This document shows, one piece after another, positions 34,814 to 42,686 of a stretch of DNA of 63,871 nucleotides (its first letter is position 1; each line of letters opens with the position of its first letter). The DNA is taken from IMG/VR virus record IMGVR_UViG_3300010885_075200, positions 1 to 63,871 of that record, one strand, 5' to 3'. This stretch comes from a virus. The position numbers and the translations under genes are program-made. Under the pieces are notes generated by a model. The model did not search any database, had not been told where the DNA came from, and saw only the letters and a program-made list of their open reading frames with translations.

Positions 34814-36449
34814 GATTACTTTATATGGAGAAGAGGCAAGAAATAGGGTTCTTGATGGCGCAAATAAGCTAGCAAGAACAGTAGCAACAACTATGGGTCC
34901 ATACGGAAGAAATGTACTTATGGGTAGAGCAGTTGGAGCACCAGTAATTACAAAGGACGGAGTATCTGTAGCGAGAGAAGTTGTTCTTGATGATCCAATA
35001 GAAGAGCTTGGCTCTCAGATGGTAAAAGAGGTATCTGGAAGAACCGCAGATGTTGCTGGTGATGGAACTACAACCGCAACTGTTTTGGCTGCAGAAATAC
35101 TTGGTGGAGGAGTAACTGTAATTAAGGATGGTGTAAATCCAATCTATTTTAGAGATGGAATCAACCATACGCTATCTTTGATTTTGGATCAGATAAATAC
35201 TCTATCAAGGCCTGTATCATCAACAAGAGATATTCAGAGTATTGCAACAATTTCTGCAAATAATGATTCATCCCTTGGCGATGCAATCTCTGGCGCATTT
35301 GAAGCTGTAGGTCAAAATGGCGTAGTTACTGCAGAAGCAACACCAGGAAAGAATACACACTTTAGGGTAACTGATGGTATAGAGATTAGAGCTGGGTATT
35401 GCACTCCAGCACTTCTAAATGCTGGTGAAGATCCTGTGACACTAGAGAATCCATATGTTCTAATCTGTGATAGAGAAATGACGCACATGCAGGACTTCAT
35501 GCAGGTTCTGTCTAGAGTACATGAGCAAAACAAGTCGCTCCTAATTATTGCCAGAGGAATAAAGCAGGAGGCACTGCAGACTCTTGTTGTAAATAGAAGA
35601 TCCGGCAGACTCAATGCGGTTGCTGTTGAATATCCAAACTTTGGAAAGTACAACGATCAGTGGCTAGATGATCTTGCAATTCTTGTTGGAACTTCTGTCT
35701 TCTCAGAAGATAAGGGAAATCCTCTATCTGGAGCAACAGTAGAGTCTCTTGGGTTTGCAAAGAAGATAAACATAACAAGATATAATACGACCATAATTAG
35801 TGGTGCAAAAAATGAAGCAGCAATTAAGGAGAAGGAGCTAATCTATAACGCTACTCTTGATACTGCAATATCAGATACCGACAGAAAGGATGTACGAGCA
35901 AGGCTCGCCTTCCTCCAGAGCAAGGCAGCAGTTGTATGCGTAGGCTATTCCACTGAGGCAGAGCTTCGCGAGAAGGGTGATAGGGTAGAGGACGCCGTAT
36001 GCGCTACTAAGGCAGCAATCGAGAGCGGTATACTTCCAGGCGGTGGAACTGCACTACTTAGAGCATCACTCTCAATTGATATTTCATCAATTCCAGAGAA
36101 ATTTAGACCAGCCGCTAAGGTTCTTATATCAGCTTGCCAAAAGCCATTCAGACAGATTTTAGAGAACGGCTACATTTCTCCAGAAGATATTTTGGCAAAA
36201 ATTGGCAACCATAACGATCCTTGGGTGGGGTATAATTTAGTCACCGGAGAGGTTGGAAATCTTCTAGATCTTGGCGTAGTAGATCCAAAAAAGGTAACAG
36301 AAACAGCACTAAAAAATGCAGTTAGTGCAGCACTACTTCTAATAAACACAGAAGCAGTGATGGCAGAAAATCCAGAGAAACCATCGGGATGGCAACCTCC
36401 CGCGGGCTGGAGACCACCCTCCGATACAAACCTAAATCATAAGTATTAA
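34806..36449 (+). CDS. groEL: GroEL-type chaperonin (Hsp60)
   Basis: A full-length, 547-residue group I chaperonin. TTMGPYGRNVLM, GDGTTT at 85-90 (ATP binding), EDAVCATKAAIESGILPGGG and the closing VVDPKKVTETALKNA are all diagnostic. The usual flexible GGM-rich tail is replaced by KPSGWQPPAGWRPPSDTN. It should fold phage proteins, possibly the capsid protein. No GroES-like gene is seen in this window, so it may use the host co-chaperonin, one encoded elsewhere, or none. The start is GTG with AAAGG upstream, inside the end of ruvC. Bases 35889-36055 form a GC-rich patch. Confidence 0.97.
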   Translation: MSKITLYGEEARNRVLDGANKLARTVATTMGPYGRNVLMGRAVGAPVITKDGVSVAREVVLDDPIEELGSQMVKEVSGRTADVAGDGTTTATVLAAEILGGGVTVIKDGVNPIYFRDGINHTLSLILDQINTLSRPVSSTRDIQSIATISANNDSSLGDAISGAFEAVGQNGVVTAEATPGKNTHFRVTDGIEIRAGYCTPALLNAGEDPVTLENPYVLICDREMTHMQDFMQVLSRVHEQNKSLLIIARGIKQEALQTLVVNRRSGRLNAVAVEYPNFGKYNDQWLDDLAILVGTSVFSEDKGNPLSGATVESLGFAKKINITRYNTTIISGAKNEAAIKEKELIYNATLDTAISDTDRKDVRARLAFLQSKAAVVCVGYSTEAELREKGDRVEDAVCATKAAIESGILPGGGTALLRASLSIDISSIPEKFRPAAKVLISACQKPFRQILENGYISPEDILAKIGNHNDPWVGYNLVTGEVGNLLDLGVVDPKKVTETALKNAVSAALLLINTEAVMAENPEKPSGWQPPAGWRPPSDTNLNHKY

Positions 36450-36461
36450 ACTGGAGAAAAA

Positions 36462-37619
36462 ATGAGCAGCAAAAAGCCAACCGAAGGCGAAAAGGATATC
36501 CTTTCTCTTTTTGGAGAAGATACTCTATATCTAGATGGCGATATTGAAACAGTAGGAACATATGATGTAATTAAGACTGGAAGCCCCTCTCTTGATTATG
36601 CTCTTGGAATTGGCGGTATGCCAAGAGGAAGAATTATTCAGCTCGCAGGAAAGGAAAGCTCAGGAAAGACGCTCCTATCACTTCTATGCATGAAGTCTTG
36701 GCTGGATGAAAATCCAGAGAATACAGTAATGTTTATTGACGCAGAATATACTTATGATGCAGGCTGGGCAAGACAGCTTGGTGTCGATACAAAAAGAGTT
36801 ATTGTTGCAAAAACAAATGATGCAAAAAAGATCTTTGAAGGTCTTCTTGGAAAGACAACGGTAAACAAGAATACTGGCAAGTCTTCAAAGAGCGTCAAGG
36901 GAGTTCTAGATCTTGTAAAAGAAGGAGAGGATCCAAAGTTTAAAAACCTAGGACTAATTGTTCTTGACTCTGTGGCCGCAATGAATACTCCAATGGAGGT
37001 CGATGCTGCAATCGGCAAGCAGAACATGGCACCAATGCCAAGATTCCTCTCTACAGAGCTTAAGAAGCTTACTCCTGCTGTTGCAGAGGCAAATGTCTCA
37101 ATGATCTTCATCAATCAGGTTCGTGTTAATCCAGGTGTAATGTATGGTAATCCAGAAGATTCTCCAGGTGGCAAAGCACTAAAGCATGCTTGCAGCGTAA
37201 TGATTAATATGGCCCCAATTAATTCTGCTGATAGCAGAATTGAAGATGATAATGAGGTTGTCGTTGGTCACAAGGTAAGGGCAAAGATTCAAAAGAATAA
37301 GGTTGGCGCACCATTCCGTGAGGCTATCTATACCATAAAATATACAGAGGGACTAATTAATAAAGAAGAGGAGCTTCTTGATCTTGCAGTTCTCTGTGGA
37401 GTAATTACAAGACCAAACAATAGAACGTATGAGCTTGCTGATGAAAAGTTTACAAGCAGACAGCTTATGGTAGATTATCTGAAAAATGAGGCTTGCTTTG
37501 GCGGAGTAGAAGATTTATGTCGTCAAAAGTACCTAAGTGGTCAGGTAGAAGGCTCACTGCCATCTGATGATGAAAATATGGCAGAAGATACAGAAACAAT
37601 TTTTGATATAATGGAGTAA
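36462..37619 (+). CDS. recA: RecA-family recombinase
   Basis: A 385-residue recombinase. Walker A GKESSGKT is at 63-70, VMFIDAEYTYD follows, LGLIVLDSVAAM is Walker B, and MIFINQVRVNPGVMYGNPED with PGGKALKHACSV are the L1/L2-adjacent segments. A C-terminal acidic tail (DDENMAEDTE) is present as in bacterial RecA. It drives strand exchange for repair and recombination-dependent replication, working with the SSB, the UvsY-like candidate, SbcCD and RuvC encoded nearby. GGAG precedes the ATG. Confidence 0.95.
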   Translation: MSSKKPTEGEKDILSLFGEDTLYLDGDIETVGTYDVIKTGSPSLDYALGIGGMPRGRIIQLAGKESSGKTLLSLLCMKSWLDENPENTVMFIDAEYTYDAGWARQLGVDTKRVIVAKTNDAKKIFEGLLGKTTVNKNTGKSSKSVKGVLDLVKEGEDPKFKNLGLIVLDSVAAMNTPMEVDAAIGKQNMAPMPRFLSTELKKLTPAVAEANVSMIFINQVRVNPGVMYGNPEDSPGGKALKHACSVMINMAPINSADSRIEDDNEVVVGHKVRAKIQKNKVGAPFREAIYTIKYTEGLINKEEELLDLAVLCGVITRPNNRTYELADEKFTSRQLMVDYLKNEACFGGVEDLCRQKYLSGQVEGSLPSDDENMAEDTETIFDIME

Positions 37620-37621
37620 AG

Positions 37622-38005
37622 ATGCTAGTAAGCTGTAATCCAAGGTGCAAGAAATCAGATGGAAGAACCGAAGGATCCCTTGATGTAGATAGAAATGAAG
37701 TTGTATGCAAGCTTTGTGGCGATGATATTTCTGGAATATCATCATTTACAAAGCAAAGCATGAAGCAAAATAAAGATGTTGTAACTGCTGCAAAAAAAGC
37801 ATTTATGTTTAATTGTAAAAACTGTCACAAGAAAGTAGAGACGGTTGTGGTTAATGGGGTAGCATACGGAAAGGATTGCCAGACCAAAAACTGCACAATC
37901 GTAATCAGCGAGATAATGGCCAATGCAATGGAAAAGATCTCACCTACACTAAGCAAACTAGAGGAGTCAGATGAACGAGGTCCAGGAGCTAACAAAACTG
38001 ATTGA
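37622..38005 (+). CDS. Zinc-binding hypothetical protein
   Basis: A 127-residue protein with four cysteine groups: C5/C9, CKLC near 29-32, CKNC near 65-68, and C...C near 86-91. They probably form two zinc-ribbon-like sites. No family is recognised. It lies between recA and the Toprim primase gene and overlaps the latter by 35 bases, which suggests a replication-related role. Confidence 0.65.
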   Translation: MLVSCNPRCKKSDGRTEGSLDVDRNEVVCKLCGDDISGISSFTKQSMKQNKDVVTAAKKAFMFNCKNCHKKVETVVVNGVAYGKDCQTKNCTIVISEIMANAMEKISPTLSKLEESDERGPGANKTD

Positions 38006-38729
38006 GATTTGTCACGACAATCTCAAGAAAACAAAGCTTGGAAAGGACTATATCTTCGGAGAGAGAAATCTCTCCGTTGATGCTTTTCAAAAATACAAAA
38101 TTGGTTTTTTTCCAAGAAATATAAAGAAATTAACAGACTATGTTTCTGATGACTTTTTAAAGTCAGCAGGCCTTATGGATTATGATGGCAGTAGTCAGTT
38201 TTCAAATTATTATTCAATAACCTTTCCAATCTATGACGATTACGGAACTCCTGTTGCAATGGCTGGAAGATGTATGTTATCAAGTGAGGAAAGAGAGATA
38301 GTTGGAATACCAAAGTATAAAAATTCAAAGTTTAAAAAGACGAATTATTTATTTGGGCTAAATCTAGCAAGAAGAGATATTCTACTAAATCAAAATGCAT
38401 ATGTTGTTGAAGGCTACTTTGATCAGATTAGCATGTATGATGCTGGCATAAAGAATACGGTAGCAGTATGTGGAACTGGATTTTCAAAAAATCATTTTGT
38501 AAAGCTTGCAAGATATACTGACAAAATATCGGTCCTTTTAGATGGAGATGAGCCGGGACAGAAATCTGCTGAAGCCATTTATAATAAATATATAAATAAA
38601 GGAATAAAACTTAGATTTTTGAAACTTCCATTAGATTATAAAGATGCGGGAGAGTACTTTTTAGATAATAAAAAATCTCTCGATGACTTTCATAGTGAAA
38701 TAGAGAGTATTATTCCAATGGAGTGGTAA
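37971..38729 (+). CDS. dnaG: DnaG-type primase catalytic (Toprim) subunit (split primase)
   Basis: A 252-residue protein equivalent to the RNA polymerase domain of DnaG. The N-terminal half (residues about 25-130) includes RNLSVDAFQKYKIGFFPRN and FPIYDDYGTPVAMAGR, typical of the DnaG core. The Toprim site follows: E147 in VVEGYFD, and D191/D193 in LLDGDEPGQKSA. No zinc finger is encoded here; it is supplied by a separate gene at 11923. The helicase-interacting C-terminal domain is also missing. It should synthesise RNA primers for the DnaE replicase. The start overlaps the zinc-protein gene by 35 bases. Confidence 0.9.
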   Translation: MNEVQELTKLIEICHDNLKKTKLGKDYIFGERNLSVDAFQKYKIGFFPRNIKKLTDYVSDDFLKSAGLMDYDGSSQFSNYYSITFPIYDDYGTPVAMAGRCMLSSEEREIVGIPKYKNSKFKKTNYLFGLNLARRDILLNQNAYVVEGYFDQISMYDAGIKNTVAVCGTGFSKNHFVKLARYTDKISVLLDGDEPGQKSAEAIYNKYINKGIKLRFLKLPLDYKDAGEYFLDNKKSLDDFHSEIESIIPMEW

Positions 38730-39163
38730 TGAAATTAAAGAGTAAGAATTATCAGTACAAAATAGTTGAAGTTGCATTTGATCAGTCTAAGCTAAATAAT
38801 TTTTCAGAAGAAAAAGGCATAGGCGGAATTTTGGCTGATAATTCTTACTCCGAAGAACTTCTCGATCTAAGAGAAAGGCTTCTTGAAGAGGTTTACTCTG
38901 TTGTAAATAGCGAGATGCTTACTGAGCATCAAAAGAAAGTATTATTTATGATTCTTATGGGCAAAACTCAAAATGAAATAGCAGAGCACCTAGGAATAAC
39001 ACAGTCTGCTGTTCATAAGGCTCTGCGTGGAAATCTAGACTATAGAAATGATAAAAAAAGATATGGTGGTATTTTTAAAAAATTAAAAAAAATTTGCAAA
39101 AATAACGAAAAAATACAGGAAATATTATTAGAAATGGAATCACTAAGAAAGAAGGTTGATTAA
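38729..39163 (+). CDS. Sigma-region-4-like helix-turn-helix protein
   Basis: A 144-residue protein. Residues about 65-105 (LTEHQKKVLFMILMGKTQNE then IAEHLGITQSAVHKAL) are a clear sigma region 4/LuxR-type HTH. The N-terminal part is acidic and lacks sigma region 2. It may be a transcription co-activator or a partial sigma factor, comparable in concept to small phage proteins that bind host polymerase. The ATG at 38729 (TAATG junction, GGAG six bases upstream) is preferred to a GTG at 38723. It is the last gene before the virion cluster. Confidence 0.7.
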   Translation: MKLKSKNYQYKIVEVAFDQSKLNNFSEEKGIGGILADNSYSEELLDLRERLLEEVYSVVNSEMLTEHQKKVLFMILMGKTQNEIAEHLGITQSAVHKALRGNLDYRNDKKRYGGIFKKLKKICKNNEKIQEILLEMESLRKKVD

Positions 39164-39209
39164 ACTATTAATTATATAAGATATATTATATTTTCATACA
39201 AAAGTCTTT

Positions 39210-39218
39210 CTATTAATA
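39210..39218 (+). promoter_or_regulatory. Candidate late-type promoter motif CTATTAATA
   Basis: Lies in the 82-base AT-rich gap that separates replication genes from the virion cluster, 27 bases before the first ATG of that cluster. Confidence 0.42.
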
Positions 39219-39245
39219 AAGCAAATTATCTTCAGAGGTTTCCAT

Positions 39246-39725
39246 ATGTCTAGCTATTTAGACGATATCTTAATTAAACTTGCAAAAAAACAATCTTCAG
39301 ATTTGGGCGTAAAAGACCAAATTGAAATAAGTAATTCTATTTCATTTAAAAAGGTTGCTTTTGATAGATTTAAGGTTGCTGACGATCCATACGATGGATT
39401 GTGGGCCTTACAAGATATTGACGGCAAACCACATTTAGTTAGAGCATCTAATCCTCAATTTGAGACAAGAAAAAATGGAGATTGGGAAGTAATATCTGAT
39501 TATGATAAAAGAAATGTTACTTTATCATACAAAAATATTCCAATAACAAGATTCTCATCAGATGAATATGGATTTTCATCTGATGATATTTCTATTTTTA
39601 AATCAGCATTGATTGAAAAGACATCTTCAGATAACTCATTCCTCAAAGAGCTTCTAAATGACCAGCCTCAGACAAAAAGAGAAGCTCTAGTCTCAACTTT
39701 TCCAGAATTGAAAAAATTTATTTAG
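39246..39725 (+). CDS. Hypothetical protein, first gene of the virion cluster
   Basis: A 159-residue protein with no recognised family. The N-terminus MSSYLDDILIKLAKKQ is helical and the middle is beta-rich. It precedes a larger unknown protein by a few bases. A structural role is suggested by its place behind a late-type motif and in front of terminase genes. Confidence 0.6.
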   Translation: MSSYLDDILIKLAKKQSSDLGVKDQIEISNSISFKKVAFDRFKVADDPYDGLWALQDIDGKPHLVRASNPQFETRKNGDWEVISDYDKRNVTLSYKNIPITRFSSDEYGFSSDDISIFKSALIEKTSSDNSFLKELLNDQPQTKREALVSTFPELKKFI

Positions 39726-39734
39726 GTGAAAACT

Positions 39735-41282
39735 ATGTCATTAAAAAATTTAAAGAAACAAGCAGAAAGTGCTCTACGCTCATTAGAAATTGGAAGAGAA
39801 TATCCAAGCAATTATGTATTAAATAGATTTGATACTGCATGGGAAAATAATCAAAAAGACCAAGTAATTGGAAATATGAGAAATGTTATTAAGAAAGTTG
39901 CTTCAAAGCAGCAGTATATAACACAGAATGAAATTACATCTCTTTATGATAAATTCTTAAACATCTCAGGTGGAGCAACAGCATTCCGTGATGAGCTTGG
40001 AGATCTACTTCGTGATAGCTACGGAAGACTTCCAGAGCCAAATAAAACAAGCATATCAAAAACTGCAGCAGATATGTCAAAGCCAGTATCATTAGGTGGC
40101 ACAACTCCACTTTCTGATGCATTCTCTGTACTATTTTCATTTGGATCAAATGATGACTCCGGTACATATAATAAGAACCTAGTAAAGAAAGCAGAAAGGC
40201 TAGTAACCTTAGAGCTTAATGCAATGGGAATTAAACCAGATATGGTAAAGACCGTAACTGGAAATGAACACTACATACTCTGCAATGCATACTACAAGAA
40301 TCCAGACTTTACAACAAGCTATGTAAGCATTCCAGTTCAGATTTCAAACGGTTCTGTTGGAATTCCATCCAAAGTTGTTTCCGAAGGAAATCTTGTAAAA
40401 TTAAACAAAGAGAATATTCTAGTCACATTAAAGACTGCACAGAAAAAACAGAAGGACACAAATCTTTCTAAGTATGCAGATCTTAGACAGACCGAGTCAG
40501 TATCAATACCATCAGTTGCTGCACCAACTGGACTAAGAGAGAAGTTTGAAATGTCAGAAGAGGTTCTTCTCGCTTCATCTAAATATTCTCCATCCCAGAT
40601 TAAGCTTGCACATTCAGTTGTATCAACTGAGGTTTCCTCTTGGGGTGCAAGAGCACAGATAAAGTTCTCTGGAACAAGCAAAAAGGGAATGACCTTTATG
40701 GTAAAGACTGCAACATCAGCAGGAGAAAGAAGCTTTGTTGTGCCTGTCGAGATGGTTGGTGAGAAAGTTCTAATGCCATCAGAATTTGCATCAGGCAATT
40801 CAAAGTATGACTTCTCAACTTCTGGTTACTCAGAATTTTTATCTGGAGCAAAGCAGGTAAATAATGTAGCATTCTCTAGAGAGTCAGATGAATTAGGCAA
40901 ACTCTCTTATGCACAGCTTATGGATGTCGTTATTGATGGCGTTGCAAAGAAGGACTACAAAGCATCAGAAGACGCTCTATCAACAATAGGCACAAAGTTT
41001 GGTCCAGAAAGATTCAAGATGGCTCTAGAGGACTTCCAGAAGATGATTAAGACTGCATCACAGTCATTAAATCAGGACATTGTAAAGGAAGCGCTAAGAA
41101 GAGGCGATCTGATTCGCACAAGAAACTCTATTGAGCTATATTGTCCAAAGCTTGGCTTACCACTTAGTAAGATTGCATTTGATGAAAAGGGTCGTCCAGT
41201 TCCAAAATTCAGAAATGAAAAAAGAGGACTTGACTCAATCGAAGGTACTGTAATTTCAACAAGCAAAATTGTAATGAGCTAA
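39735..41282 (+). CDS. Hypothetical virion-cluster protein
   Basis: A 515-residue protein, mixed alpha/beta, with repeated Lys-Thr-Ala and Lys-Lys-Val-Ala steps (KKVASKQ, SKTAADM, VKTATSAG, MIKTASQS). No family is recognised. The ATG at 39735 is chosen over a GTG at 39726 because AGGTG lies seven bases ahead of it. Two bases separate it from the next gene. Confidence 0.65.
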   Translation: MSLKNLKKQAESALRSLEIGREYPSNYVLNRFDTAWENNQKDQVIGNMRNVIKKVASKQQYITQNEITSLYDKFLNISGGATAFRDELGDLLRDSYGRLPEPNKTSISKTAADMSKPVSLGGTTPLSDAFSVLFSFGSNDDSGTYNKNLVKKAERLVTLELNAMGIKPDMVKTVTGNEHYILCNAYYKNPDFTTSYVSIPVQISNGSVGIPSKVVSEGNLVKLNKENILVTLKTAQKKQKDTNLSKYADLRQTESVSIPSVAAPTGLREKFEMSEEVLLASSKYSPSQIKLAHSVVSTEVSSWGARAQIKFSGTSKKGMTFMVKTATSAGERSFVVPVEMVGEKVLMPSEFASGNSKYDFSTSGYSEFLSGAKQVNNVAFSRESDELGKLSYAQLMDVVIDGVAKKDYKASEDALSTIGTKFGPERFKMALEDFQKMIKTASQSLNQDIVKEALRRGDLIRTRNSIELYCPKLGLPLSKIAFDEKGRPVPKFRNEKRGLDSIEGTVISTSKIVMS

Positions 41283-41284
41283 AA

Positions 41285-41683
41285 ATGAATAAAGCAGAAA
41301 GAGTAAAAGCATTAGAAAGATTATACAAGGTTGCACAGGTTACTGGAATTCTTCAGGAGCCAAGAAACAATGTAACTGAATATAAAAACAGATTTGATAT
41401 TCTTGATGAAATGGATCTTCCTAAGGTTGATCCAGAAAAAAGATATGGCGTATTTGGTGAGCAGCCAGACTATAAGCCAATCTTATCAGAGGGAAATCAC
41501 TCACTATCAACAAGGTACGCCCCAGATATGCCAGGAGTTCAGGCTGCAGTACCATCGGATGGTGTAAGGGTAAATCCATACACCAAGCAGGTATTCAACT
41601 ATAATGAGGGCTTTAAGACAAGTGATGGAAGATCTTTCTCTCCAACATCTGTTTCAAATCAGACTAAAATCTTTTCAAGATAA
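41285..41683 (+). CDS. Hypothetical virion-cluster protein
   Basis: A 132-residue protein with a helical N-terminus (MNKAERVKALERLYKVAQV) and a proline/glycine-rich extended rest. No family is recognised. It ends the first small operon of the cluster, just before a terminator. Confidence 0.6.
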   Translation: MNKAERVKALERLYKVAQVTGILQEPRNNVTEYKNRFDILDEMDLPKVDPEKRYGVFGEQPDYKPILSEGNHSLSTRYAPDMPGVQAAVPSDGVRVNPYTKQVFNYNEGFKTSDGRSFSPTSVSNQTKIFSR

Positions 41684-41702
41684 AGTATTCTGATATTTCG
41701 TA

Positions 41703-41732
41703 AAATAAGCCTATTCGTGGGCTTATTTTTTT
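41703..41732 (+). terminator. Rho-independent terminator with UUCG loop
   Basis: An 11-bp stem with one G-U pair (41703-41713 with 41718-41728) is capped by TTCG and followed by a T run. Confidence 0.88.
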
Positions 41733-41742
41733 AGGAAAAAAA

Positions 41743-42444
41743 ATGGAATCAAATAAAGTAGCTAGACATCCAGACAAAGAAGAAATAATAAAAATGTTGC
41801 TTAATGGAGAATCCGTTAAGCAAGTTGATGCTTGGCTAAAAAAGAAATATCCAAAAAAAAGAAGGCTTCATATATCATATATGACTTTACAAAAGTTTAG
41901 ATCAGAACATCTAAACATAAAAGGCGATCTGCTTGAGGATATAAAATCAAAAAAGAAATCTGATGATTTGGTATCTGAAGAAAATGAATTAAAGCTTGCA
42001 GTATCAAACTCTTCTGAATATCAGAAGAAAATAAGTGAGATTGTTTCAAATGAAATGGATGTTCAGAGAAAGCTTCTTGAGATGGAAAGATTAATCTCAT
42101 CTAGAATGGAATTTTATTATAACACAGTTGCTGCAGGCGGCAATATAAAGCATGATAGGGTATTTTTAGAATATTTAAATATGATGAGATCAATCATGCA
42201 GGATTGGAAAAAATATATTGAAGGATTTGCTGATAAAAAGATTGAGCATAATTTAAATGTAAACATTGTAAATGATCAAATAAATATAATGAAAGAAGTT
42301 GTTATTGATGTTTTGAAGGATATGGATCCAGCACTTATATTAATTTTTATGGAAAGATTAAATTATAAGATGTCAAATTTAAAACATGATTCTCCAGAAT
42401 ATAATCAATACTTAATAGAGGTGTCAGATGCAGAAGAAGTCTAG
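41743..42444 (+). CDS. HTH DNA-binding protein, candidate terminase small subunit
   Basis: A 233-residue protein. Residues about 8-60 (HPDKEEIIKMLLNGESVKQV, then LHISYMTLQKFRSEHL) look like a homeodomain-type HTH as found in phage small terminases. A coiled coil and a helical C-terminus follow, which suits ring formation. TerL lies about 4.4 kb downstream with other morphogenesis genes between, so position supports but does not prove the role. The 196-residue protein just before terL is a rival candidate. It overlaps the next gene by 17 bases. Confidence 0.5.
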   Translation: MESNKVARHPDKEEIIKMLLNGESVKQVDAWLKKKYPKKRRLHISYMTLQKFRSEHLNIKGDLLEDIKSKKKSDDLVSEENELKLAVSNSSEYQKKISEIVSNEMDVQRKLLEMERLISSRMEFYYNTVAAGGNIKHDRVFLEYLNMMRSIMQDWKKYIEGFADKKIEHNLNVNIVNDQINIMKEVVIDVLKDMDPALILIFMERLNYKMSNLKHDSPEYNQYLIEVSDAEEV

Positions 42445-42682
42445 TGAAAATTCAGGTGCTCCAGCCGGAAGTGTTATGATAAAAATATCTGACTTAAATA
42501 GTGAGATATCAATAAGAGATTGGATAAAAGAAAAATTAAGTTATACAGATCCAGAACTATCAAACGATCTTATAAAAAAAGCACTAGAAGGTATATCAAG
42601 AGATCCTATATTTAACTCTATTGAGCCTTCAAAAAAGAATGCTTATCTTAAGATAATAAACAAACTAATAGAAAAATTATAA
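42428..42682 (+). CDS. Small hypothetical protein
   Basis: Eighty-four residues, helical. GAGGTG precedes the ATG, which lies inside the end of the previous gene (17-base overlap). No family is recognised. Confidence 0.55.
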   Translation: MQKKSSENSGAPAGSVMIKISDLNSEISIRDWIKEKLSYTDPELSNDLIKKALEGISRDPIFNSIEPSKKNAYLKIINKLIEKL

Positions 42683-42686
42683 TTAC

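Noticed and set aside
36462-37619. Intein or intron in recA, dnaE or terL
   Set aside because: Lengths and motif spacing are normal, with no splice-junction-like Cys/Ser and His-Asn blocks or interrupted frames.
39164-39245. Possible tRNA or small RNA gene in one of the longer gaps
   Set aside because: The gap is 82 bases and very AT-rich with no cloverleaf. The other gaps of similar size hold terminators or AT-rich sequence, so no tRNA is supported.
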